A DNA stretch of 5,349 nucleotides. Source: Methanoregulaceae archaeon (GTDB lineage Archaea; Halobacteriota; Methanomicrobia; Methanomicrobiales; Methanospirillaceae). Each line of letters opens with the position of its first letter. Position 1 is the stretch's first letter. The notes beneath the pieces were generated by a model that ran no database searches, was not told the origin of the DNA, and worked only from the letters and a program-made list of their open reading frames with translations. Positions 1-5,333 of the stretch are shown in pieces. Made by a program: the position numbers and the translations under genes. Location of the stretch: assembly GCA_028679275.1 (NCBI GenBank), contig JAJRBV010000013.1, positions 1-5,349 on the forward strand, in the 5' to 3' direction.

Positions 1-2
1 AC

Positions 3-323
3 CCGGATTATGCACGGTTCGATGCGAAATTGTGGGCTAATAAGGGTGAGGCACTCTTCCGGCTGGGCCGGTACCCGGAAGCGGTAGAGGCGTATTCTAC
101 TGCGCTCGCTATCAATCCCAAATATGACCGGGCTTTTCAGGGGAAGATTCATGCAGAGGAAGAGATCCTTCGTGCCAGGGGCTCTCCCACCATCACTATT
201 CCTGCGAAAGAGGAGAACGGAATAAACATCGGGGTGACCAATCTTTCTGGTTCGGTTCCGACCCTAGTGGGATCTCTCCTGGCGGCTGTGCTTCTGGTCT
301 GGATAGGAAGGCAGAAAAAGTAA
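3..323 (+). CDS. TPR-repeat protein with C-terminal membrane anchor (5' partial)
   Basis: This is the C-terminal 106 residues of a larger protein; the frame is open to the window's left edge, so the start lies outside. The first in-frame start-like codon, TTG at 30, sits inside a TPR helix and is not a real start. Residues 10-43 form a canonical 34-residue TPR unit (LWANKGEALFRLG, then RYPEAVEAYSTALAINP), with the expected W/G/Y/A/A/P pattern, and the leading PDYA looks like the end of a preceding repeat. A polar linker follows, then a hydrophobic C-terminal segment (about residues 85-101) ending in the basic tail GRQKK. That suggests membrane anchoring, or possibly an archaeal C-terminal sorting signal, although no PGF motif is present. 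TPRs bind other proteins; the partner is unknown. The radical SAM gene begins 21 bases downstream on the same strand, and a T6 run (338-343) between them could be a weak terminator. Confidence 0.85.
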   Translation, partial: PDYARFDAKLWANKGEALFRLGRYPEAVEAYSTALAINPKYDRAFQGKIHAEEEILRARGSPTITIPAKEENGINIGVTNLSGSVPTLVGSLLAAVLLVWIGRQKK

Positions 324-344
324 GTTTCAAAACCGGATTTTTTA

Positions 345-1463
345 ATGTTCTATCATATTATCCTGACCGATGAGTGCAATCTCTGCTGCAGATACTGCCG
401 GGGAACGGTATTCGATACGATCTCCCAGTCAGACGGGAATTGCCGGATTGATTTGAGTCTCCCTGTCGAGTTGTCGTACGATCTTGGGGAACTATATACC
501 TTCCTGTCAAAGGACCCTTCACCCTGTATTACTTTTTACGGTGGTGAACCCCTGATCAGGGCAGACCTCGTGAGGGAGATTATGGATCATGCCCCAAATT
601 CCCGGTTTATGGTCCAGACGAATGGTCTCCTCCTTGATACAGTCGGCGCGGAGTATCTCAATCGCATGGAGACCATTCTCGTATCAGTGGACGGCCCGGA
701 GAATCTTACAGATTATCACAGGGGAAAAGGGACGTTTAGACGGGTGATTGCCCAGCTGAAAGCCCTCCTGAACAGAGGGTATGAGGGTGAATTGATTGCC
801 CGGATGACGGTGACGCAAAAGACGGATATCCATAGATCAGTCCGTTACCTGGCTTTCAACAATGATTTCCCGTTTGACTCGGTCCACTGGCAGATTGATG
901 CTGATTTTTCCGGAAATGTCCGGATAAAGGATTTTTGCAGGTGGCTGGATCGTTCCTATAAACCCGGGATTATGCAACTCATCGGGGACTGGGTCCGGAT
1001 CATGGAAGAGGAAGGACGGGTCGCCCGATGGTACCCCTTCCTCCAGACAACAGAAGATCTCCTGAACGGGAAAAAATCCAGGCTTCGCTGCGGCTGCGGA
1101 TATGCAAACTACACTATCCTGACTGACGGAAATATCGGCCCCTGTCCGGTCATGATCGGCATGACTGACTTTTATGTCGGTCATATCCGGACGGCGGATC
1201 CCCTCTCGCTTCCGGAGATTGGTATGAGGGGTTCCTGTCCGGAATGCGACATCTTCGGGTTCTGTGGTGGAAGATGCCTTTATGCCGATATTACCCGGCC
1301 ATGGCAACCTGAACAGAGGGAACTCATCTGCGGCGCAGTGCATACCCTTCATCGAGGGCTCTACGAAAATTTACCCAGGATACGGAAATGTATCAGATCC
1401 GGCAGGGTGCAGATGAATGATTTTTCACACACCCGTTATAACGGGTGTGAAATCATCCCCTGA
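345..1463 (+). CDS. Radical SAM/SPASM enzyme, probable peptide-modifying (AF1577-like family)
   Basis: A complete 372-residue enzyme. The radical SAM cluster motif CX3CX2C is at C11, C15 and C18 (CNLCCRYC), and a GGEP motif for SAM binding is at 66-69 (YGGEPL). The C-terminal third is a SPASM domain with the textbook spacing: C251, G262, C267, then C298-X2-C301-X5-C307-X3-C311, then C329, enough for two auxiliary 4Fe-4S clusters. SPASM enzymes usually modify ribosomally made peptides or proteins (thioether links, epimerisation, cofactor maturation). Length and architecture fit the archaeal group annotated as AF1577-like putative peptide-modifying enzymes; that assignment is from memory. The ATG at 345 is preferred because it lies 10 residues before the cluster motif, as is usual. 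No good Shine-Dalgarno precedes it. No obvious precursor peptide gene is nearby. The tail (residues 357-372, ending HTRYNGCEIIP) carries a further cysteine, C368, and is encoded by a palindrome. The gene converges on rlmH with a 5-base gap. Confidence 0.92.
   Translation: MFYHIILTDECNLCCRYCRGTVFDTISQSDGNCRIDLSLPVELSYDLGELYTFLSKDPSPCITFYGGEPLIRADLVREIMDHAPNSRFMVQTNGLLLDTVGAEYLNRMETILVSVDGPENLTDYHRGKGTFRRVIAQLKALLNRGYEGELIARMTVTQKTDIHRSVRYLAFNNDFPFDSVHWQIDADFSGNVRIKDFCRWLDRSYKPGIMQLIGDWVRIMEEEGRVARWYPFLQTTEDLLNGKKSRLRCGCGYANYTILTDGNIGPCPVMIGMTDFYVGHIRTADPLSLPEIGMRGSCPECDIFGFCGGRCLYADITRPWQPEQRELICGAVHTLHRGLYENLPRIRKCIRSGRVQMNDFSHTRYNGCEIIP
1417..1456. repeat. Imperfect inverted repeat at the convergent gene junction
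   Basis: The core is a perfect 22-base palindrome at 1428-1449: left half CACACCCGTTA (1428-1438), right half TAACGGGTGTG (1439-1449), with no spacer. ATGATTT at 1417-1423 pairs with AAATCAT at 1450-1456, leaving a 4-base bulge (1424-1427) on the left arm only, so the stem is about 18 base pairs. It lies within the last codons of the radical SAM gene and just past the end of rlmH. It may act as a bidirectional terminator or RNA-stabilising hairpin, or be a dispersed palindromic element. Neither side has a proper T-run after the stem, so a classical intrinsic terminator is not well supported. Confidence 0.8.
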
Positions 1464-1468
1464 AACAA

Positions 1469-1948
1469 TTATTTATGATAAGGGGATCCCCGGCTGATAC
1501 AACCGGCACGATAGATCTGCTCGATGAGAATGAGCCGGACCAGCTGGTGGGGAAATGTCATCCTTGACAGAGACAGTACAAGGTCAGCACGTGCAATAAC
1601 TGCCGGGGAGAGACCAAGGGGTCCTCCGATAAAAAATGAGATTGTTCCCGTTCCTTTCATCTCCCATTGATCCATACGGGCTGAAAGCTCCTCGCTTGAA
1701 AGCAGCACTCCGCGCGGATCAAGAGCCACACCCACCGATCTTTCGGATGCTGCGGCAATCAGGCGTCTTCCTTCCTTCTCTTTTGCGATCTGCTTATCAG
1801 AATCTGAGCTTTTTTCCGGTATCCGCTCTTCGGGGAGATCATTCATAGCGATTTTATACCAGGGTGAGAGGCGGGTTCGATAGACTTCGACTCCTTCCCT
1901 GATATAAGACTCTTTGATTTTCCCTATGGCAATAATCTGGATCTGCAT
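1469..1948 (-). CDS. rlmH: 23S rRNA (pseudouridine-1915-N3)-methyltransferase RlmH
   Basis: A complete 159-residue SPOUT-fold methyltransferase that uses S-adenosylmethionine to methylate N3 of pseudouridine 1915 (E. coli numbering) in helix 69 of large-subunit rRNA, on the assembled ribosome. The length matches the family (about 155-160). The signature parts are visible: N-terminal MQIQIIAIGKIKESYI, the SAM-binding knot loop FIGGPLGLS at 106-114, the motif LSLSRMTFPHQL at 125-136 followed by EQIYRA, and the C-terminal GSPYHK at 154-159, whose histidine and lysine end is characteristic. The ATG start is supported by a strong purine-rich Shine-Dalgarno (GAGGAGGGAGG) directly upstream on the minus strand. 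The gene stands alone, converging on the radical SAM gene. RlmH is widespread in bacteria and found in only part of the archaea. Confidence 0.96.
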   Translation of the reverse strand: MQIQIIAIGKIKESYIREGVEVYRTRLSPWYKIAMNDLPEERIPEKSSDSDKQIAKEKEGRRLIAAASERSVGVALDPRGVLLSSEELSARMDQWEMKGTGTISFFIGGPLGLSPAVIARADLVLSLSRMTFPHQLVRLILIEQIYRAGCISRGSPYHK

Positions 1949-2015
1949 ACCCTCCCTCCTCAGGACTTTGAGCCGGATTCATTTTTCCCTGTGAGCACTT
2001 TCACGGTGCACGGCC

Positions 2016-2025
2016 GGAATATTTC
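2016..2025 (-). promoter_or_regulatory. Possible TATA box for rlmH
   Basis: On the minus strand this reads GAAATATTCC, the only A/T-rich TATA-like element in a G/C-rich stretch, about 70 bases before the rlmH start. A start site some 25 bases further on would leave a leader of about 45 bases containing the strong Shine-Dalgarno. AATATT is itself palindromic, so direction is not proven. Confidence 0.33.
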
Positions 2026-2126
2026 AACCCTCGCACTGATGTATGATCTGGAGAGGCATGCGGAAAGGGCCCACCCACTGTGCACGGGCCACCCCCTCCC
2101 CTCTGCAGTCTGACAGATCTTGAAGA

Positions 2127-2162
2127 GAAACCTCCGGACTCCCCCCTTTTCTCCGGGGTTTC
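2127..2162 (-). terminator. Hairpin downstream of the DUF5518-like gene, possible terminator
   Basis: GAAACC plus CCGGA (2127-2138, with one bulged T at 2133) pairs with TCCGGGGTTTC (2152-2162) across a 13-base loop, giving an 11-base-pair stem about 40 bases after the stop codon on the minus strand. The stem is followed there only by a mixed pyrimidine stretch (TCTTC), not a clean T-run, so a terminator role is tentative. Confidence 0.35.
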
Positions 2163-2201
2163 CCTCATCTCTCTCGGTTTCCCCTCGTTCTGCTGGTATC
2201 G

Positions 2202-2543
2202 TTACCTGAAGAGGGCTCCTGCAATGGCTCCTCCGATAGCGCCTATCAAGCCGAAATACATAGTTGCGATAACGATTATGAATGATACCCCGAGTGCAGT
2301 GAAAAATCCGGGAATGCCAAAGAGCAGGCTTCCTCCGAGAACGAATATCACGGAAACAACGATTGCCCCGAATATCCCGGCAAGAAACCCGGCAATGGCG
2401 CCGCCACGGACACCGCCCCGTGCGATAAGGCCTGAGATGAATCCTCCGATAACCGGACCGAGGACCGGCAAGCTGCCAAGGAGGATCATCACGATAAAAC
2501 CGATTACGACCCCCGGCCAGAACGAGCCTTTTCTCACTGCCAT
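2202..2543 (-). CDS. Small glycine-rich membrane protein, DUF5518-like
   Basis: A complete 113-residue integral membrane protein of unknown function. After a short basic N-terminus (MAVRKGSFWPG) it has about four hydrophobic stretches (roughly 10-22, 27-41, 46-72 and 80-110), rich in glycine and alanine, including GPVIGGFISGLIARGG and GGAIAGFLAGIFGAIV. Repeated G-x-x-x-G-type spacing suggests tight helix packing and oligomer formation. The pattern resembles archaeal proteins annotated as DUF5518, common in methanogens and haloarchaea; I assign this by look, not by search. An in-frame stop lies three codons upstream (2550-2552), so the ATG at 2543 is the earliest start. No clear Shine-Dalgarno precedes it, which is compatible with a leaderless transcript. 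It is divergent from the antiporter operon, sharing a 132-base upstream region, and could be co-regulated with it. Confidence 0.82.
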   Translation of the reverse strand: MAVRKGSFWPGVVIGFIVMILLGSLPVLGPVIGGFISGLIARGGVRGGAIAGFLAGIFGAIVVSVIFVLGGSLLFGIPGFFTALGVSFIIVIATMYFGLIGAIGGAIAGALFR

Positions 2544-2567
2544 ACGGGATCAGTTGCCTGCCCTGCG

Positions 2568-2577
2568 GATAAAGTTT
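2568..2577 (-). promoter_or_regulatory. Possible TATA box for the DUF5518-like gene
   Basis: Minus-strand CAAACTTTAT-like sequence (AAACTTTATC region) is centred about 29 bases before the ATG, the distance expected for an archaeal leaderless transcript, and fits the absence of a ribosome binding site. The match to the TATA consensus is only partial. Another A/T-rich site, GAAATTTTAC on the minus strand near 2609-2618, is an alternative. Confidence 0.32.
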
Positions 2578-2642
2578 CGGGATTATTCCCTGTTGCCTCG
2601 ATATGTTGTAAAATTTCAGAATTCACCTGGAATGAAGATGAC

Positions 2643-2653
2643 AATTTATTTTT
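2643..2653 (+). promoter_or_regulatory. TATA box of the antiporter operon
   Basis: AATTTATTTTT is a good archaeal TATA element centred about 28 bases before the ATG at 2676. With no Shine-Dalgarno in front of that ATG (the bases before it read CCAAATCCATATC), this points to transcription beginning at or next to the start codon, a leaderless mRNA. It also argues against the in-frame TTG at 2652, which would lie inside the promoter. Confidence 0.6.
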
Positions 2654-2667
2654 GGAACTATTCCAAA
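2651..2667. repeat. Perfect inverted repeat, candidate operator
   Basis: TTTGGAA (2651-2657), spacer CTA, TTCCAAA (2661-2667): a perfect 7-3-7 palindrome that touches the TATA box and ends 8 bases before the operon's first codon. In archaea a repressor bound here would block TFB or RNA polymerase. The palindrome is visible in the sequence; an operator role is inferred from position, and no regulator gene lies in the window. Confidence 0.5.
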
Positions 2668-2675
2668 TCCATATC

Positions 2676-3161
2676 ATGGCACTCCGGTCAGTCACCCTTC
2701 CCGGGATAGGTACAAAATATGAGCTGGAAACCGAAAAAAAGGATACCATTGCGGTTTTCTTTCTCAAAAACGGAAACATCCAGATGTACACTCTCCAACA
2801 CGAGAGCCAGATCCCGAGCGTGGCCGAACTCTCTCCCCAGGAAGCAAGGAGGCTTGGTGCGATCCTCACCGGTGCCATCATGGAAGCGGATCGCGAGAGT
2901 GTTGAGATTGCCTTCTCAGCACTTTCCGATTTGAGGCTCAGTCTCCATACCTATGTAATCGGAAGGGACATGGCCGGAAAAAGTCTCTCAGACCTTCAGA
3001 TCCGGGCGAAAACGGGAGTGACCATCATCGCAGTCTCGAGAGGCGAGAATAATATCGTGAATCCCCCCGCGGATTTTGAATTCAAGGAGGGTGATGCTGT
3101 CGTTGCAATCGGGGAGACGGACCAGCTGAAAAATTTTGAGCGTGAAATCATGGTGAAGTAA
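2676..3161 (+). CDS. Cation:proton antiporter regulatory subunit, KhtT-like with RCK C-terminal (TrkA-C) domain
   Basis: A 161-residue soluble protein. Residues 1-60 form the N-terminal part typical of KhtT-like subunits (MALRSVTLPGIGTKYELE), and about 88-158 form a TrkA-C (RCK_C) domain: IGRDMAGKSLSDLQIRAKTG, then VTIIAVSRG, NP at 129-130, and the conserved FKEGDAVVAIG at 136-146. Such domains bind small ligands (c-di-AMP in Bacillus KhtT) and gate the partner transporter; the ligand here is unknown. It likely works on the cytoplasmic face of the membrane with the antiporter encoded next. The ATG at 2676 is chosen over the in-frame TTG at 2652 because the latter lies within the TATA box and palindrome, and family proteins begin close to the conserved LPG-G-KYE motif. 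The stop overlaps the next ATG by one base. Confidence 0.9.
   Translation: MALRSVTLPGIGTKYELETEKKDTIAVFFLKNGNIQMYTLQHESQIPSVAELSPQEARRLGAILTGAIMEADRESVEIAFSALSDLRLSLHTYVIGRDMAGKSLSDLQIRAKTGVTIIAVSRGENNIVNPPADFEFKEGDAVVAIGETDQLKNFEREIMVK
3152..3156 (+). promoter_or_regulatory. Ribosome binding site of the antiporter gene
   Basis: GGTGA, a standard archaeal Shine-Dalgarno, lies within the last codons of the regulatory-subunit gene, 4 bases before the ATG at 3161. It supports that start and translational coupling through the TAATG overlap, in contrast to the first gene, which has no ribosome binding site. Confidence 0.6.
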
Positions 3162-4309
3162 TGCAGGGAATCGTCCTCGCACTCTTCATCTGCATGCTCC
3201 TGGCACTGGTCACGAAACGCTTCTCCCTGCCGACCATCCCCTTCTACATCCTTGCAGGGCTTGTCCTTGGCAAGAGCGGGCTCGATCTTGTGGGTGCCGA
3301 CCAGATTTCTGCATTTCTCACCCACCTTGGCCTCATCTTCCTCCTGTTCTTCATGGGACTTGAGATAAAGCCTGACCGTATATGGCATAACCAGTCGGCA
3401 ATCGTTTCCAGCGGCCTGATCGATCTCAATATTAATGCTCTTATCGGATTCGTCGCTGCATATGCACTCGGCTTCCCCCTTTTTGATGCCGTCATCATTG
3501 CTGCAGCCTTCTTCATCAGCAGCACTGCAATGGCAGTAACCTCTCTTGTCGAAAACCGGAAGCTCCTCATGAAGGAATCGGAAACCATCGTATGGCTGAT
3601 GGTCTTTGAGGATATCGTAGTCATCCTCATCCTCGCTCTCATCACCCCGCAAACCGAACATCCGGGAATAATGCTTGCAAAGACCGTTGCAGTACTGCTC
3701 TTACTGTATGCACTGATCCGGTTCGGTAAAGAGCAGATCATCTGGGTGCTCAGACGTGATGATGAACTTCCGGTCCTCCTCACGTTCTCTGCCGTGCTGG
3801 GAATTTCTGCTCTCTCGGTTTATCTGGGCATCCCTGAATCTTTCATGGTGATCGCATTCGGTACGCTGCTCGGGACAATCGATCCCGTATCCTTTGAGGT
3901 CCAGTCCCGGCCATTCAAGGACGTCTTTCTGGTGGTCTTCTTTGTCTTCTTTGGGATTTCGGTGAATCTTTTTTCTGCGGGAATCTCCCTAACCGTGCTT
4001 ATTGCAGTCAGTGTTGTGGCGATCCTCTCCAAATACCTCTCCGGTATTGTTATTGGAAATTACATTCACAGAAGTTCCCGGTCCGGAATTGAGATATGGG
4101 CAAACACGATAGGGAGAGGTGAATTCTCTATCGTTATCGCGGCCCTGTATGCTTCAGATGCGGTCTCCGGGACCATTGCCTGCATGGTAATCATTACCTC
4201 GATTGTCGGGGCATTTGTGGCAAAATACAGCGAAAAAATAGGGGAAGTCCTCATCCGTCCCAAAAATCCGGATCTTTTTATCCGGCCGGGGAAGGGCCAG
4301 CAGGGGTAG
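3161..4309 (+). CDS. Cation:proton antiporter, CPA2 family, KhtU-like (probable K+/H+ exchange)
   Basis: A complete 382-residue integral membrane transporter of the CPA2 (Kef/Nap-type) family, with about 12 hydrophobic segments across residues 1-360 and no C-terminal RCK/TrkA-N domain; the regulatory domain is instead supplied by the upstream gene. Recognisable motifs: LPTIPFYILAGLVLG (23-37), FFMGLEIKPD (63-72), SSTAMA (120-125) in the unwound helix region, the ion-binding pair E150-D151 in WLMVFEDIVVI, and IGRGEFSIVIAAL (317-329). The aspartate of the ED pair is the expected proton/cation site; the acid-then-Asp pair differs from the Gln-Asp of KefC. By analogy with Bacillus KhtTU it should export K+ (possibly also Na+ or NH4+) in exchange for H+. 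Substrate is inferred. It overlaps its regulator gene (TAATG) and converges on sepS with a 12-base gap. A T-rich stretch at 4376-4384 could end its transcript. Confidence 0.94.
   Translation: MQGIVLALFICMLLALVTKRFSLPTIPFYILAGLVLGKSGLDLVGADQISAFLTHLGLIFLLFFMGLEIKPDRIWHNQSAIVSSGLIDLNINALIGFVAAYALGFPLFDAVIIAAAFFISSTAMAVTSLVENRKLLMKESETIVWLMVFEDIVVILILALITPQTEHPGIMLAKTVAVLLLLYALIRFGKEQIIWVLRRDDELPVLLTFSAVLGISALSVYLGIPESFMVIAFGTLLGTIDPVSFEVQSRPFKDVFLVVFFVFFGISVNLFSAGISLTVLIAVSVVAILSKYLSGIVIGNYIHRSSRSGIEIWANTIGRGEFSIVIAALYASDAVSGTIACMVIITSIVGAFVAKYSEKIGEVLIRPKNPDLFIRPGKGQQG
4262..4285 (-). terminator. Hairpin with T-run, probable terminator of sepS
   Basis: On the minus strand, CCGGAT (4285-4280), a six-base loop AAAAAG, ATCCGG (4273-4268), then ATTTTT (4267-4262). 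A perfect 6-base-pair stem followed by five T residues lies about 37 bases past the sepS stop codon. It sits inside the 3' end of the antiporter gene, so the two transcripts overlap in antisense. The short stem keeps confidence moderate. Confidence 0.48.
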
Positions 4310-4321
4310 TGGCTCCTGGGA

Positions 4322-5332
4322 TCAGCGGTCAAGTTCCGAACGCACCGTGAGAAAGACCGGTCCCCGAAGGTCCACTTTCTTTTTCCTGTCCGTGATGAAT
4401 CTCATTGCATACTCTTCGATCCTGATATTGATATCACTCGGGAGCTTGGCCATCTTCACCTGGACCGTAACGGGTTGGCCACAACAGGCTGCCTGTTCGA
4501 TCCGGGCAGCGGCAAGGGCGGCAACCGCAGAGAGGTACGTAATTCCGCAATCCACTCCTGATTCCCTCACATCCCTCCATTTATCGGTGTCAGGGACCCC
4601 GAGTACCGACCCTTCATGGACGAAGATCCTGTTCAGGCTGGCAGGGCCGAGCAGTTTTGTCCCGCTCTCGGGTTCTTCCACGTAAACACGAATCCTTCTG
4701 CCTTCCATCTCACTTTCGTACGCAAGGAACGAGCAGGGGCCTGGCGCCGATCCATGAAGATCGGATGCAGAGGCAATCGCCCGTGCGAGATGCTTCCCTG
4801 CATTACTCACCGGTTCTTCCCTGAAGGTTATTGCCTGTGCAATTTCAAAATCTGTCAGATCGAGCGGGAAGAACTGGGGAAAAGTGAGTTTCCTGAGGTC
4901 ATCGGACTGGTTGGCAATCATTGCAAGCCGTTCGACACCTAGGCCGAGATTCATTACCGGGATTCCTATCCCGTACTCCCCCAGCGCTGAAGGGGAATAA
5001 AGACCAAATGTCGCGACTTCCACCCACTCATGGACCGGGTGGCGGGCATACACCTCGGTCTGGGAGCCGGGCATGTAGTATTTTGACCGCTTCTGATCGG
5101 GCCGGAACCGGAAGTCGGTGTAGCCGAACGCCGAGAGAAGGGCCCTGCTCACTGCCTTTCCATCATCATTTGTCACGTCCTCGCCCGCTATCACGCACGA
5201 GGCAGAATGGTAGCTCATCAGCCGTGTCGGGCCCTCTTCCTGTTCCCGGCGAAAACACCTGTCCACTGAGAACAACCGGAGGGGCAGGGGGCGTTTATCC
5301 CAGATCTGGGAGAGTGTCAGGAACCACCCGCT
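4322..5332 (-). CDS. sepS: O-phosphoseryl-tRNA(Cys) synthetase SepRS (N-terminal part missing)
   Basis: The C-terminal 336 residues of a class II aminoacyl-tRNA synthetase that charges tRNA(Cys) with O-phosphoserine; SepCysS then converts it to Cys-tRNA(Cys), the indirect route used by many methanogens. The frame is open upstream: the TTG at 5275 is an internal leucine codon, and continuing gives [20 protein letters not shown] joined to [14 protein letters not shown], class II motif 2 with its invariant arginine. Further on are SYHSASC (residues 40-46), whose two serines fit the phosphate-binding pair known from SepRS structures, and motif 3, [15 protein letters not shown] (125-139), whose Asn fits the phosphoserine-binding asparagine and whose Arg contacts ATP. 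The remaining 190 or so residues are the C-terminal domains involved in tRNA recognition, ending [10 protein letters not shown]. Full-length proteins are about 530 residues, so roughly the first third is missing. The cut is where adapter sequence replaces the genome. No sepS partner genes are in the window. Confidence 0.96.
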   Translation of the reverse strand, partial: SGWFLTLSQIWDKRPLPLRLFSVDRCFRREQEEGPTRLMSYHSASCVIAGEDVTNDDGKAVSRALLSAFGYTDFRFRPDQKRSKYYMPGSQTEVYARHPVHEWVEVATFGLYSPSALGEYGIGIPVMNLGLGVERLAMIANQSDDLRKLTFPQFFPLDLTDFEIAQAITFREEPVSNAGKHLARAIASASDLHGSAPGPCSFLAYESEMEGRRIRVYVEEPESGTKLLGPASLNRIFVHEGSVLGVPDTDKWRDVRESGVDCGITYLSAVAALAAARIEQAACCGQPVTVQVKMAKLPSDINIRIEEYAMRFITDRKKKVDLRGPVFLTVRSELDR

Positions 5333-5333
5333 C

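Larger units (their letters stand above)
1949..2201. other. Non-coding interval between rlmH and the DUF5518-like gene
   Basis: No convincing gene is present. The interval holds the rlmH Shine-Dalgarno, a possible TATA element (2016-2025), a G/C-rich hairpin (2127-2162), and two near-identical short direct copies, GTGCACGGCC at 2006-2015 and GTGCACGGGCC at 2080-2090. I see no tRNA cloverleaf or box C/D signature. Very short plus-strand frames (24 codons from 2039, 21 codons from 2058) are probably chance. Confidence 0.6.

Noticed and set aside
837..1352. 171-codon minus-strand frame inside the radical SAM gene
   Set aside because: It overlaps the conserved SPASM domain in antisense and shows no domain-like sequence; a shadow of the real gene.
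2067..2090. G/C-rich stem GGCCC/GGGCC with a 13-base loop, considered as a small RNA or terminator
   Set aside because: Only five base pairs, no T-run, and such stems are common in G/C-rich DNA.
2039..2123. Two tiny plus-strand frames (24 codons from 2039, 21 codons from 2058, the latter with GGAGAGG just upstream), considered as a radical SAM peptide precursor
   Set aside because: Each has one cysteine but no leader-core pattern, no promoter at a suitable distance, and they lie beyond the convergent rlmH gene rather than in an operon with the enzyme. Frames this short occur often by chance.
2652..2675. TTG at 2652 as the start of the KhtT-like gene
   Set aside because: It lies inside the TATA box and the palindrome, has no ribosome binding site, and would add eight residues not expected for the family; ATG at 2676 fits better.
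2080..2709. 209-codon plus-strand frame across the DUF5518-like gene
   Set aside because: Proline-rich low-complexity translation produced by reading the glycine-rich membrane gene backwards; it also runs through the divergent promoters and into the regulator gene.
2996..3661. Long minus-strand frames opposite the antiporter operon (221 codons at 2996-3661, 179 codons at 3244-3783)
   Set aside because: They are antisense to strongly recognisable transporter and regulator genes, have compositions unlike real proteins (runs of acidic or Ser/Arg residues), and no recognisable motif or ribosome binding site.
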